A stretch of DNA of 64,000 bases from Doris montereyensis (lineage: Eukaryota > Mollusca > Gastropoda > Nudibranchia > Dorididae): NCBI GenBank assembly GCA_037039925.1, contig JAXRKP010000287.1, positions 120,028 to 184,027 on the forward strand. The letters run 5' to 3'. The notes under the pieces were generated by a model. That model had not been told where the DNA came from. It searched no databases and worked only from the letters and a program-made list of their open reading frames with translations. The position numbers and the translations under genes are program-made. Shown here piece by piece: positions 38,717 through 51,594 of the stretch. Each line of letters begins with the position of its first letter. Position 1 is the first letter of the stretch.

Positions 38717-41700
38717 GTAAATAGATCTTACCTTTGTTTTATGTACACTGTTGTTGTGTACAACTATTCAACTTGTTTATAAATTACGTTTAAGTTTGGA
38801 CAATTTGGTGCCCGTGTTATTGCCCATTTGGATCTCTCTTCTCTCCAATCTTCTCTTCTCTCAGCCGTGGTGTAAATCTGCATACTACTCAGTCTCTCTA
38901 TATATATTATAGTCTAGTCTAGACTCTAGATCTAGTAAACTATAGGCCTAATGATATTTATTACCATTCAAGACCAGAATAGAAACATGATCTAGATATA
39001 TATATATATATATATCTAGGTAATAGAACCAGGCACTCCTCAAGATCTGATGTTTACACGTTTTGTAGATCTACCAATGTTAAAGTGAGAGTGACTTAAA
39101 AACTGGCCAAGTGCTGTTTTTTTCCCCGAAGAATTTAGAGTTAAATCTAGATCTACGTCGAGACTGGAACATGAAAGTATGTCTCGACGTCCTCGCAGAG
39201 GTCAACACTTCAGGGCATGCGCAACTTTAGAAAATAAAGGGAGCGGCGTTGTTTGGGTTAGGGACAGAGGGTTATCCAGTAGGTTAGGGCCAGGAATGTG
39301 ATCACAAGAGATTCATATTATGTTAGTTAATATTGTTTGTATGAAGGCACGAAACAAGCAGCATTTATTTTTCATTGAAATAAAGAGAACTTTTAACAGA
39401 CACATCAAACAGGACTGATCAGCCGTACTGATGTTATAGCTGTACAGACATTACACCACTCTATGTCATCTAGATCTAAGTAGATGTAGACCATTCCATT
39501 TCAGGCACTCCTTAAGAAAGGATGTCCTGTTTGACCCAGAAATGAATGTAACTAAACAGTGTCTAGGTGGTCTTTTATTCTTGCCAAATGGTATTAACTA
39601 TTTTTTTTTCTTCTCTTAAATATTAACATATAAGGCCTATTCTCTCTTAGGGTTTTTATTCAGGGGGGGGATCCCCCCTTTGTTTTATAAGTATGTTTTC
39701 ACATACTAGGTTTTCATGTTTATAATTAGTTCATGCCCATTTAAAAAAATTGGCAAGGTATTTCATCTGGCCAACAATTTCTTGGTCACACAGGACATAG
39801 ATCCTACTTGAGTACCCTACTTTATTGAGTATTAATGAAGATTTATCTATCTTATGATATAGATCTAGTTGTTCAGGGGACAGACCCCTGAACACACCCC
39901 TTTTTTTTCTTCCCCACTGGGTTTTCGTGTGAACAGGAGGGAGACCCCTGAAACCCAACCTTTTTTTCTCACTGGGTTCGTGGGGGAACCCCCTCCCCCC
40001 AATCTATCATTAAAATTATTGAATGTTGAGGCAGAAAAACCAATTGGTTTTGCTTTGAAGCCACCAATGAACTGTTAAAGAATAGCCTATATTTCACTTT
40101 TCTTTCTTTGGTCTGTTTAGATGCAAATCCCTCAACAGATATTAAGTACTTAACATTGACGAGACTGAACTAGATCTAGTTATGGTCAAATGAGATTATA
40201 TCAACAGTAAACAATCACACCAAGGCCTATTAACATGACCTTTCAAAAATCATCTGTGTGGACAAATGTTTTAAGCGATAAATATCTTCTTTTTTTTTTA
40301 CAAGATTTAAATAGCAGTAATTCTTGCCATAAATTTGGGATTTATCTAAGACAAAAGATAAGCAAAATTAAAAAGATAATCTAAGTGCTTAACTGTACTT
40401 GTTTGTAAATAAAACTATCTTTCTATATTCAACATCAAATTAGCTTTTGTTTTCCCATTGTGACAAGATTCCAAGATATCAGATTGTTGAAGACAAAAGT
40501 TCACCCAAAAATGTAATCATATAGCCTTATTTTGCATGGACAGAGAAGAATCCTTTGTATTATTTTATGAAAAGTGCTTTCTTATTATAATTTTGTTTGA
40601 ATTGTGACAAAATTGTTTACATTTAGAAAGAAAAGTTTTTTAATCCAATTGTTTCAAGTTAAAAGAATTGCTACAATAGAATTTTACAAAATTTTGAATT
40701 GACACACATACATACTATTTTTACCATATTAGGATTCATTATAAAAGTGAGTACCAAAAGGTGAAAACGGAATGTTGTTTTACTTAATTTAACAAGTGAA
40801 TGATGTGAAAAGCATCAGCAATGCATACACATGAGACTGCAACTTATATGCATTTTATAATTCACTTTGATGTTTGTACTCTTCAGAGGTTTTTGATTTG
40901 ATTTTACCCCATCCTTAATGCCTAAGGTGATCACTAATTTTGCTTAGACTGCCCTGTAAACACACAAGGGGTCTTGAACTGCATAATACATTGTGATCTG
41001 CACACAAAACTACTTTTATCGTCCATCTCTGATGGGACTGGGTGTCGATCCATTTATCTGGAACATGGGGGGGTGGATGTTTTACCCGAAACAACTTAAG
41101 AAAATGTTTCACACTTTCAAGTATGAACTCATGACCTTGCTTGTGGACCACTGTCCCTCTCTCATTTAGGGAAAAAGGAACGTCATATAATTCAAACCCA
41201 GTTATCTCTTATTTATTAGATTTGAAGTGTGCGTAAGTTCGGGATCTATTTGCAGTGGACAAGTGATGAAAAAATTTTTTTTGTAATATGAAAACAATCA
41301 TTGTCCTGGCAGATTAAAAAATCAGAGTGTAGTAATATTCACTAATAGCATTTTGTGATTCAAATGTAACGAATTGAGAACACTAGAATGATTTTCTATT
41401 TTTAAGTTTTAAAAATCAAAACTTCATAGCTAAGAACAATACTTTTTCATTGGGTGTCTGTATTATATAAAACAACTTTAAAACCCAATCTAAAACAATG
41501 TGTACTAGTGATTTTCTCTGTTTTGGAAGCATAATTTTATTAAAATGTTCATTGTGTTTCAATAACCCTTCATAAAAAGTATTGAAATTTTAAAATTATG
41601 AGATCCTCCCAGGAGATGAAAAGATCCTGTTTAGTATTGGTGCTGTTTCATCTTTATCTTCCTTGCAATATTTCTTGCCATCTCTTTTTATGCAATCCTA

Positions 41701-44700
41701 TATTTTCAGTATCAACATTTATACTTTACATAATTATGATGAATACACTGGGAAATGTTATGTTATGTGGATTGGATACATAATATACTCTTTCTGGTAA
41801 AGCAATTACGAGTTTGATATTGGTTTCTTTTTAAAATTTGTTTGACAAAGTCCATTGCTTTTTTATTTTGCTTGCGAAGTGAAATCAATGATATTGTCAG
41901 TTGATTTAAAGACTTTTATATTACAGATTGAGGAAATTTAATTTGACTCTTCATAATACATGTAGCAGGGTTATTTCTTGTCTATGAGACAAAAAATATC
42001 TTTGTTATAATGTGATGTTAAAGATCCACTGGCCATTCTATAAAGCCATTCCTCCTGCAGCCTACTAACAGATGGAAAGTTTCACTTTTAATCCTCTTAT
42101 TAACAATATATTTTAGTTTCCTTTAGCTGACATAGCTTGGTACAGTAAAAGAGTCTGAGTATGACTTAACTTTGGTGGTTTCAAAACATGTTTGAGAATA
42201 TATAGATAAAGTTTCCTAGGCACTTTATACTATCCTTGCAAAGAGAATGTGATCAGTGCTTTGTGGTGATAGTGTTTTTAAAAAAAATGGGATGGGTAAA
42301 TATAGTCGCTATCCTTTCTTTAATTTTATCTTTGTACAGTGGGGGCCTGCTGAGTATATTTCTCCGAGCAGATTTGAGTTTGATATTATTATTATTCGGA
42401 ATTTGTCGTAGACAGGAACATGACAAAGTTTATGGAGCATGTCTCATTCATAAAGAAACTTTTAGAAATAATAACTCATGCGTAACATGATAGTTTTGTT
42501 TTGATTGCTTCAGTGTGTATTTATTATATTGGTGATATTTGTAGCTCTCGGCGCTCATGGACAATTAAGCGTATTGAAAGTGTCTTGATAACAATGTCAG
42601 CATTGTATTTTTACAAGCCTCTTTCAAGTGGTTTGAAATGTCACTCATGTAGCTGTGCTGAATGCAACACTAGAAGTAGACAACTTGTTAATGTGGGTGA
42701 TTTTTTTGTTGTATTTTATATCTGAGCTTTTGTGGCTTGTCTGTCCCTCTCTTCTCTAACTCTTCAAATTTTCTTGTTTAGATATGTCTTGCTTTGTTGA
42801 CTGAACAGTTCATAACACTTATTTTGGTTAATGTCTTTTTCCTTTACTCAACAAACTATTTCTGATTAGTCTGCTTTGCAATGGAAATAAGAGCTAAAAA
42901 CAAGAAACCCTTTCTTCTGCCATTAACTGACCGATGACATTGCTTTGATCAGTTACGTTCAATATTTGCTTTATATCACTGTGTTATCTAGTGTATTGTT
43001 TTTCCACTTAGGTTCCCATGATTGTCTTCTCAATTTATGGTTGTTGTTTTTTTTTTGGGGGGATTATTAGGAATAGGCTTGAGGTTTGTACATATATCCT
43101 CAACAAGTGTCGTGACTGTTAGAAAGACGAAAAGAGGAGGGGGGGCGGCTGAGTAAGCGTGTGTATAATAATACACGTTTACTCATTATGGTTGTTGGAC
43201 CTCGGGTAAGCTTTGAAGTAGAAGGATTTGTAAACGAATACTTCAGCTCTGCCCTTTTTGTCCTCTCTGATTTTATTCTTCACTCGTTTCTCTCGAGATT
43301 TTGGAGGTTTTCAATTTAAACTGCGTGCCCCCCCCCCCCCCCCCCTGTCACATGTTGATGGTGTAGTGGTATGCAGCTGGCCTCGAGATGGCGAGCTCAT
43401 GAGTTGGCAACGTTACTTTCTACTAGACGGTCCTTGGGATTGATCATTAAAACACGATTTTAGTTTTACCTCACTTAGGTGCGAATACGTGTCAGCTGTA
43501 GCTGGGAGGTGACACCTGCCACAAACCATTGTCCTGAATGGGAATATATTGTATTTATAACCTGGTTTCCCATAATCGTTACAGAAAGCCACAGTAAGAG
43601 CGGGCTCTCTGAAACCCAAGGCCTTGACGATGCCTACTAATAAATGCCTCCTTTTTGTCTGTCCTTTGCCTTTGCCTAACAGACACGAATAGGATTGAGG
43701 ATTCGAATCATTCCTGATTCTTTGATTTCTTTCTTTTGCATCTGAACCAGGTGCCATCTCTTCAGAAAACCACTTACAAACGAAAAACAGCATACACAGA
43801 TAAAACTATTGTGTAACGGAAACGAACACACATACACAAGAGGAAAATAGCTCCTTAAAAAAGCAAAGTTCAACATAATTATAAGAGAACACTGTTTTTG
43901 TGCGTGTTTGTTTTCTCGATTATTTTATTATTGGTTTAGACGGTAGAAAAAGAGTCGGTGACGGATTTTGGAGGGTATTGGTCCGTGCGTTACATCTGCT
44001 TGCTTCTTGAATGAAAAACAAACATATTATCCATATTACGAATGGAATTTAGCTGTTCTATGCAATCTAATTTTATTTTACAGTTTTGTTTAAATTGGGA
44101 GGCAGAATATACAAATGTTTTAGCGTAGCCCCTTCAAAGCGCTGTGAGTCGTCCAAAGTACTTGTTTGAATACATTTTAATATGGCAAACATCCTTGTGA
44201 ATTCTCTCTCAGATTTCACAGCCGCTGTTTATTTGTAACCACCAGCCCTTGATGTGTCGAGTCATTCATGCCTTTAAAGCCTTTCCTTACTTAATGTGAA
44301 CCGTCATGAATCTCAAATGGCCGTCGAACAGAAATCAAATTGTCATGTGTACTTTTTTATTGAGACCTTCATCTTTTTGCGACCTTTTTAAAGAAGATTT
44401 GTCTGTTTTTCTTTTTCGTCAAAACTATTGTGTCGTTATTATAAGGTTCTTTTTTTGGCCAGGCTGTTGCAGTTTAACTGAGGCGTTTGAATAATAATTC
44501 AGTGTAATACACCAAGTCATGTGTTAATGTAACAACTGTGGTTGGTTTTCTCTTCTCTAAGATAACGCTAACGCACTTGAACACGTGCTACTGTGAGAAT
44601 CCGCCCATCTTTATCTTTCTTCCCCCCCCTCCCCCGTATGTTCTTTGTTCCTTTAACACTAAGACTCCCCTCCAATTGCGCCTTGACGAGATGGTATAAT

Positions 44701-47700
44701 ACACCTCTTCATTCGTTTATAAATCTTAAATTATCGTCTGCTCCGTAGGCTTTCCGCAGTGTACCGTACCGGAAGCATTGTTGTCTGATCATTTAAACGG
44801 AATTCCACGATGATGCTTGTTGACGAGATTTTATTGCGTTAGAGAGAACAATACATTCTGTCTTGCATTTCACGAAGTTCCTTGTCGTCGGTTCGATCTT
44901 GTAGAAGATTTCATATCATAGAAACAATCAATTCCATTCGATAGTTTGTTTTTTTTTGCAGATTGCCGTCATGGAAGAAAAAAATGAATCCCGTGATGAC
45001 ATTTAGTGCCTTTCATTTTATTATTATCGTCGCTTGTGAACGTCTCCAAGTGGTTGCAGTCCAATGTGTAAAGCTGTAGAAAGGGTAGCGGACGATAAGA
45101 GGATTTAAAATACATATCTTCAGACGTGAAATGCAGAGACGTGACCGTGTTCTTTCCTGTCATGAAAGCGCCATGGGCAGATGAAGTCCACCCTCTGTTG
45201 ATTACCAAGCTTTGCGATTGATGGGTCATGGGTGTCTTACAGTACCTGTATAATAACATACAGTTGGCATAGTTTGTTTTGCCAAGTTTTACCTTTAAAT
45301 TAAGGGGCTCAGGGATTTGCATACTTCTCTCTTATTCTTCAATCTCATAATAAGCACGTGTATACTTATAAGTGCCATGATTTTATGTTTTGCGAGGGTA
45401 GGTGGTTGGCGGGCACTGCTGGTAGGTCATATTTCTTTCCTTTTTCTCTTTTACTTACTAAACTTTTCATCTTGCTGTCTTTCCTCTTAATTCAACCTTA
45501 GATAACCGCACGTGATGGGCGAGGTAAATTTCATTGAAACGATATACATAATTCAGATATTATCATATACATCTGGATTTCATTCTTACCCTTGTTATAT
45601 CTTTGTAAGAATTAACATGTAATCATATCACGTGGGGTATGAGGGGAAAGCTAAGTCATTTCAACCTGCGGGCGGCTCCCTCACTAGTAAGAATTGGCCG
45701 ATGGTTTGTATTTTGCAGACGATTGACGAGCGCTTCTGGTAGGTCCTATTTCTTTCATCTTGCTGTTTCAACTTACTTCGCCCTGAAATCACCGCAATGG
45801 TGGACAGGGTCAATTTCAGTGAAACAAACAAGCAAGTTATTTGTTATTTGTATATAATATATATACACCATGTACGACTGGCATACTAGCATCGGATAAT
45901 ATTAATGAAGTGCGCTGTTCTAGAACACTCTCATGAAGTGACATGGCGGTTTGTTGTCTTTAGTTTGTTGAAAAACAAAATTATTAGTTTTGTTTCGGTC
46001 ATAAACGTTTATGTTTCAAAGAGATTAAGCCGGTGACTGTACTTCTTCTTCGTTTGAAGTGTTTCAAGTAGTTGTAAAGACACTTGTTTGGCTCTTTGTC
46101 CTTTATCATTGTTGCCTCTTTTCGAGCGACCTCAGCTCATGTCTAAAAGCCTGTTACCAGGTCGCTTGCTTTTGTTCTTTCCGGAAAGTCTCTTATTTGA
46201 ATCGGTATCACGGTTTGGGACTGTGGCCCCGAGGAACGATCGTCGAAGTCGTCATGAGCCTTTGTTGGCGTTGGTATCACTCTCACATGGACACAGGCAG
46301 CCACACTTGGCCGTGTTGCCCTATTTTAGTGTCAAAACCACATGCTCAGAGGAAGAGCAAAACATACTATAATTCGAGAGTGGTGAAGGCGAAATGCAAA
46401 CATTGTATTGTCATTTTATTCTTTTTATTCTCGATTTGTAAAAACACATTATTATTGTTTTTATATTATTTGTTATTGTCTTGTCTGTTTTATGGTTAAA
46501 TTCTATACCATTTTAAATGGTGCTTTGAATGTTGTCTGCATGAAATAATGAGTTCTGTCATGTTCCATCTAAAAAATCGTAAATATTATGGGCTGTGTAA
46601 AAGGTATTTCATTTTCACGGTAGCACGTTTATTCCTTTCATAAAATTGTTCTCAGCCGTCCTGATCAAAGGTAGCTCCATAGATTGCCGTTTATGGCTGG
46701 CGGAAAAAACCTCCCCAGTTCCGTACATTTTGTTGTGACTGTTTTTTGCGCTGATACTTACTAAACAGCATAGAAAGCTGCCATTGGTTTAGACTTTCGT
46801 GTTCCCGACTTTGATCTTTCGTTGGCCGTCGTGTTTGATTGCCAGTTACCTCAGTAATAAATGTTGACCAGTGTCTGCTGTCCAGCAAAACTTTGTAACC
46901 AAAATGAAGTTGGATGGTCGCCAGCGAGTTTTAGGGCATAATATGCGTTTTTGTTTTTGCCCGTGGCCTCTGCTTTTGTTGCTTCTCCCTCGATGGTAGG
47001 CACATGGAATGAACTGTTGACGAGGGGACCATATTGGAATGGACGGGGATAATCAAAAGTAAATAGACGTCTAACTGCGCCTAACGGCTACACAAATACA
47101 GTGTATTTTTTTAGCTTTGGCTGGTGTTGTGTGGTCAAACATTCTTGATATTATTTGTTTGTTCCAGACAACATTCTTTCATATATAACTAAACTGTCTG
47201 TAACCCTTCCCACGTCCTTTTGTCCTCGTAGCGTCCTCGAGGAAATTTACTTTCCGTAACTTTACAGCAACCACGGCAATCTTTGTTTTCCGTTTAGCTT
47301 CCTTTTCTGCTTCTAAATTATGTGCGAACGCACGGGGTACGTGACATATTTTATTGTTGTATTTTTCGCATATTCCGACTCACTAGGAATTGCATCAAAT
47401 GGTGTATTAAGTCTCCTTTGTCTCATGAACTCAAACGTATAATCAGCTCAAAAAGTTGTACAAATGATCCTTATTTGGTTTACACCTGGAGAAAGTAAGA
47501 AGGCTTGCTCACACCCTTTTGAAGTCGATAGCCAGAAGATCCCGCTCTAAACCGTTATCCAGTGGCAGGGTGGGGTGGGAGTTGGGCTTCGCGAGCGCCA
47601 TCGACACTTTTACAACCTCTTCCTTGCCACCGAGTGTGAAGGTCGCCCCTTTATTCTTGTAGCCAGACACAGGTAATCGTCGTGGGAAATTGGGGAGAGG

Positions 47701-49007
47701 GATGGGGCAGTTGTAGATTGAATACCCCTGGATGCGCACAAAACCCTGCCGGCTGTCTTTTATGTCAAATTCAACGTTTTGAGACCTCGTTTTGTTTGTG
47801 TGTGCGGGTTAACGTGCTCGTGTGTGTGTGTTTAATGAGATGAGCTGGTCATTCATTCAACATTGTAACACTGAAAGCTCGCTCTCTCGATTCTGTTACG
47901 TTCAAGTTTGGATGGGTTTTTATTTTCATGTTATAATACAAACACGGGTTGAGTTTTTTTGTCTGCTGATATTAATACTTGGCTTTGTTGCATCTCCTGA
48001 TATCTTTGATTTATGGATAAGTGGCATACTTTCCTTTGGTGGTTGAGGACAACTGGGTGCGGTTCTTTTGTTTTAAACTTGATGTTGTGTGTGTATGGGG
48101 GGGGGGGGGGGTGATGTCATGAGTGGTCAGTTGATCGGCGTTGCTGGTAGTTCTTACTTCTTTCATTTAACTCTTTCGCGGTCCTTTCACCTTCTCTTTT
48201 GTTTCCTCCTCTTAACCCATCAAGGTGATTGATAGCTCAATGAAACCAAAAAAAAAACCCACAATTGTTGCGGTGTCCCACATGCTTCCGTCTGTATATT
48301 TGTAATTTGTTTGTATCTCGTATACTATTATGTTTGTCATTTTGTTGCTAGATAATCGCAAGTTGTTGGAATGAGTTATTTTCAATCTTGCACTATCTTT
48401 GGTCGAAATGTCAACGGTTTATGGTTTAATTTAATTAGATACAAACGGATCCGCAATTTCGAAGAAAGCTGTCGTGTCACAGTGGAAACCCGAATGCCCA
48501 TGATGCTATTTCAACCGAAAGCGCCGCCAGCTACAAAGGTTACTGACTTGGTATCGATCCTCACACATAAGAAATTGAACATGTAAAAATCACGAAAATA
48601 ATGAAAGGTTGAGGGGGACGCTAAACTTGGTGTCTGTTCATTTGAATTACACACATTCAATCATTTGTTAAATTTCACTTTTTGTTTTCAGGGCCATGTC
48701 CCCGAAACATTGTTTTATCGCTAGATCATCCTACTATTCGAATGTAAGTTAACACCATTTCTACCCTTTTCTTCAGGTGACGTGAATGGCATACAGATGC
48801 AGGTGATTCCCCAAACTCAGTTCATGCCACTGCCAGATGCACTGTGCAGCATCGTGATGGACTTGAACACGCAGCAGGTCATGGCTACGTGGGATGTCAT
48901 CGCCGAGAAATTGGCCGTATGGTACAAAGACATGACCATGCCAGACCAACAGCTTATCTTTGACATATTAAGTTCGCTCATCAAAGACCGAAAGGTCTTC
49001 CACACAG
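38270..49007 (+). CDS. STOX1: storkhead-box protein (STOX), 5' part of gene
   Basis: Two coding exons, 38270-38716 and 48777-49007, joined in phase 1 (G|GT gives ERIGDVNG). STOX proteins are metazoan winged-helix DNA-binding factors (vertebrate STOX1/STOX2, worm HAM-1, fly Knockout). Exon 1 has the N-terminal family segment (CLAIVLIS, then LLQDFKLRNKTCYWNPSLVE, RSAWGRRVLKAPAGF). Exon 2 has the storkhead domain: MQVIPQTQFMPLPDALC, LNTQQVMATWDVIAEKLAVW, LSSLIKDRKVFHTG. Exon 2 ends one base into a codon, so the strand that should read GYF.VTP and the long C-terminal part lie beyond the window. I cannot tell STOX1 from STOX2 orthology with certainty; the N-terminal segment favours STOX1. Exon 1 has one frameshift. 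Confidence 0.87.
39365..39545 (+). repeat. dispersed repeat shared with 9690-10080
   Basis: TTTCATTGAAATAAAGAGAA and CTGATCAGCCGTACTGAT match the reverse complement of about 9690-9775. GTTTGACCCAGAAATG matches 10055-10070 in direct orientation. A rearranged repeat of unknown class. Confidence 0.5.
39871..39995. repeat. two-copy tandem repeat, period 60
   Basis: AGACCCCTGAA recurs at 39882 and 39942, each followed by a C/T-rich stretch and ACTGGGTTTTCGTG or its shorter form. Confidence 0.7.
40893..41160 (-). mobile_element. tRNA-derived SINE, family A, copy 2
   Basis: Tail GATTTGATTTTACCCC at the left, middle CTGATGGGACTGGGTGTCGA, degraded head at the right. Same order as the other family A copies. 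Confidence 0.7.
43329..43346. repeat. poly-C tract
   Basis: C18-like run next to a SINE-like unit. Confidence 0.9.
43357..43525 (+). repeat. possible SINE-like unit
   Basis: Head resembling a tRNA A box (GATGGTGTAGTGGTATGCAG) followed by GCGAGCTCATGAGTTGGCAA. The body ends GCTGTAGCTGGGAGGTGAC. No second copy seen. Confidence 0.35.
45398..45542 (+). repeat. 130-bp dispersed repeat, copy 4
   Basis: GGCGGGCACTGCTGGTAGG, CATCTTGCTGTCTTTCCTC, TAAATTTCATTGAAACG. Confidence 0.8.
45716..45838 (+). repeat. 130-bp dispersed repeat, copy 5
   Basis: GCGCTTCTGGTAGGTCC, CATCTTGCTGTTTCAAC, TCAATTTCAGTGAAACAAAC. It lies 170 bp from copy 4 in the same orientation. Confidence 0.8.
48099..48262 (+). repeat. 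poly-G and 130-bp dispersed repeat, copy 6
   Basis: A G-run at 48099-48111 leads into GGCGTTGCTGGTAGTTC, then CTTCTTTCATTTAACTC and CTCAATGAAACC. Confidence 0.65.
48777..49007 (+). CDS. STOX1: STOX exon 2 (storkhead winged-helix domain)
   Basis: Acceptor TTCTTCAG, then GTGACGTGAATG. It encodes GDVNGIQMQVIPQTQF and the helices PLPDALCSIVMDLN, WDVIAEKLAVWY, DQQLIFDILSSLIKDRKVFH. The donor CACAG|GTAAGT is strong. The domain is open throughout, with no frameshift. Confidence 0.92.
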
Positions 49008-50865
49008 GTAAGTGGCCGTTCCCATTGTACAACAGCGTCTTTCCTCATTTAAGCCCTTGGTCTTTACCAAATGTTTATAGAATGGTTCTCGCAAATGTCG
49101 TAGAAAGTAAATAAATATACTTTAGAATATCTTATTATATGATACGATAATTATTTCTGCAACCCGTCTACCCTATGTCCCCCATGGTATAAATCTGTCT
49201 CAAGCATGTGTGTCCATTCTGAATGCCTTGAGGAAGTTGGCGACGTTAACCAATAATAGAATGTCATGGGGGAGTTGGTTCGCCCCTGTTCTCATATTTT
49301 CTGAATGTCTTGACATTTTTGCACTGTTAAGATTGTGTTTATGAGTGTGCAGTTATATATGTGTCACTACCGACCATACCGGGTTTAATCTATTGCTCTA
49401 TTGTTCATGACAACGGTTTTGTGCAAAAATGGTATCCGATTTCATATAATGAACGCTTGCGTGAAGATACATACCACAATATATCATACAGGCACAGATA
49501 CATTACTGAAAATATGGATTTGAAAAGAAAAAGTTGAACTGAAAGACTTAAGCTCAGCAAGCCTTGAAACATGTCAAAGTGATAAAGAAATGATTTTATA
49601 TTGTGCTTCATAACAAAATACTATGTTCAAAATACAGTCATGAACTAGAAAGTGGGAGGCATTACTTAATTTTCACAAATGTGTTGGTAAATAAAGCGTT
49701 TTGGGTCAATATCTTTCAGTTGTAATCTACTGATAATGAAATCTATTAAATAGGAATTTTTAACCTACTCCTTTTATCAGCACGTTTCACATCGGGGGTT
49801 AGTTGTTTTTTTTGGTTCAAGAACGTATTATTTGCCATTCCATCATGTGGTAAACTTAGACCGTATGGCAAATCGCACCGTTTTCACAATGAAATTAGGG
49901 TAGAGGCGACGCTCTCTTATCGATCATCGTCCATTCTAAAGGGGAATGAGATTCGTTGGGATTCCGGTAATGATATGAGGGGAAAGAGACTCTTACATCT
50001 TCAAGTAGGTCAAACATAGTAGTAGTAAAAATGATATAAAAAAACTGAACGCCATGAGCACCGTAGCTCAATTTTAAACCTGTGATGTCAAAGAAAGCTT
50101 CATAAAACAAAATCCATGTCGTTCATCGGCGATACACAATATCAGGCATGCCACGGAAGTTGAGGTGTTGATTACGATGGCCGGTTAGTGGGTGATATCG
50201 ACTTTGATGATTAGATACGAACACTCAAGCAGATTCCGGCGTCACCGTCCTGACTGAGTCAAGAATAATTCAATTTTAAGCTGCCTCGACTGGGCCCATC
50301 TTTTCGTGAAGCGGTGTCAGCGGCGAGTGTTTTTCTTCTTCTTCCCAGTTATTAGGTCCAAGAGAAACTTTTTTTTAATGTTCCGTCTCACGAACATGCG
50401 TATGTGTCGTGTATCCACGTTGTCCCCAAAAGCGCCATTTTTAATCATGGTACGTTCATTTAAGCCTTACGGGCATTCGTTTCCTAAATGAGACACAATT
50501 AGGCTGTATGTTAGCCCATTATCAAAGCTTGGTGGAGGTGTGGCGTCTTTTATGACCGCTAGAGGCATACAGCTACTAGGGGCACTAGTTCGTTCGAAAT
50601 GGGTTGCCTCACCATTGATACCTTATTAAAAAGCAATGAGTGCCGCTTGAGAATAATTCCTAGCTTTCGACAACCGAGTATTGTGTGAAGGAATGAACTT
50701 CATATTTAGTGGTTGTTTCAATGCATCAGGTTGTCTACATAATATTAATATCCCTTTACCCTTTCCCACACACATGTTTGTTCCCACGACCCTGCAACAT
50801 CTCATAATCTCGTGTCTGCATTGAAAGAACTGCTGCGTATTTTCGTTACCTACAGAGGATATTGA

Positions 50866-51035
50866 TTTGTCCCCAACAAAACGTACTGAGCCTAGGCCTG
50901 TCTAGCTTAAAGATTTGATTTGGTGTGCCCTCATCAAAAAACACGAGGACATTTTTTTGTCCCCAACAAAACGTACTGAGCCAAGGCCTGTCTAGCGTAA
51001 AGATTTGATTTGGTGTGCCCTCATCAAAAACACTC
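50866..51035 (+). repeat. two-copy tandem repeat, period 90
   Basis: Two near-identical units beginning TTTGTCCCCAACAAAACGTA and ending GTGCCCTCATCAAAAA. They differ at only a few bases, so the duplication is recent. Confidence 0.92.
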
Positions 51036-51439
51036 ATCGGTGGTATCTTCCTGCTTTTTGTCCTTTCTTTCCCTTACGTGTGTCATATTGCACCATCATT
51101 GCTCCCCCTCCCCCTCCCCCACTGACAGGGTAGAGGCCATGGACATACGCCTTCCACTTCCAACCGCAGTTGTCTCGAAATGTTCCTATGCGTCCACTCC
51201 AGGTGAAAGCAATTTACCACTTTTCTCTTTCTCCGCTACTCTTTTATGTGTTTCGTGACATACCTTGTTGGCGGCTCTCTTGAAGGTTCCATGGTAAGAG
51301 GCCTGTGTGTCGTAACACACAACGCGTATCTATAATTTGTCTTTTTATCTCTGTTTATCTACAATATAAATAAGTGTGTCTATCTCATTAGTCATCACCA
51401 CTGTAACAATTAGTCATGGGTATCTTATGATGGTTTATT

Positions 51440-51594
<155 letters not shown>

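Larger units (their letters stand above)
38717..48776. other. STOX intron 1 (10 kb)
   Basis: Contains a TCTAGATC patch (38930-39010), a repeat shared with 9690-10080, a 60-bp tandem duplication, a family A SINE, several 130-bp repeats and another SINE-like unit at 43357-43525. No exon recognised; frames such as 46059-46499 look random. Confidence 0.6.

Noticed and set aside
46059..46499. 146-codon frame in STOX intron 1
   Set aside because: Cys- and Leu-rich composition without domain or motif, overlapping another equally long frame, inside an intron with repeats.
51129..51210. Possible STOX exon 3: CCCACTGACAG acceptor and CTCCAG|GTGAAA donor
   Set aside because: Continuing from exon 2 in phase 1 gives a stop at the second codon, and no frame resembles the expected GYF.VTP segment.
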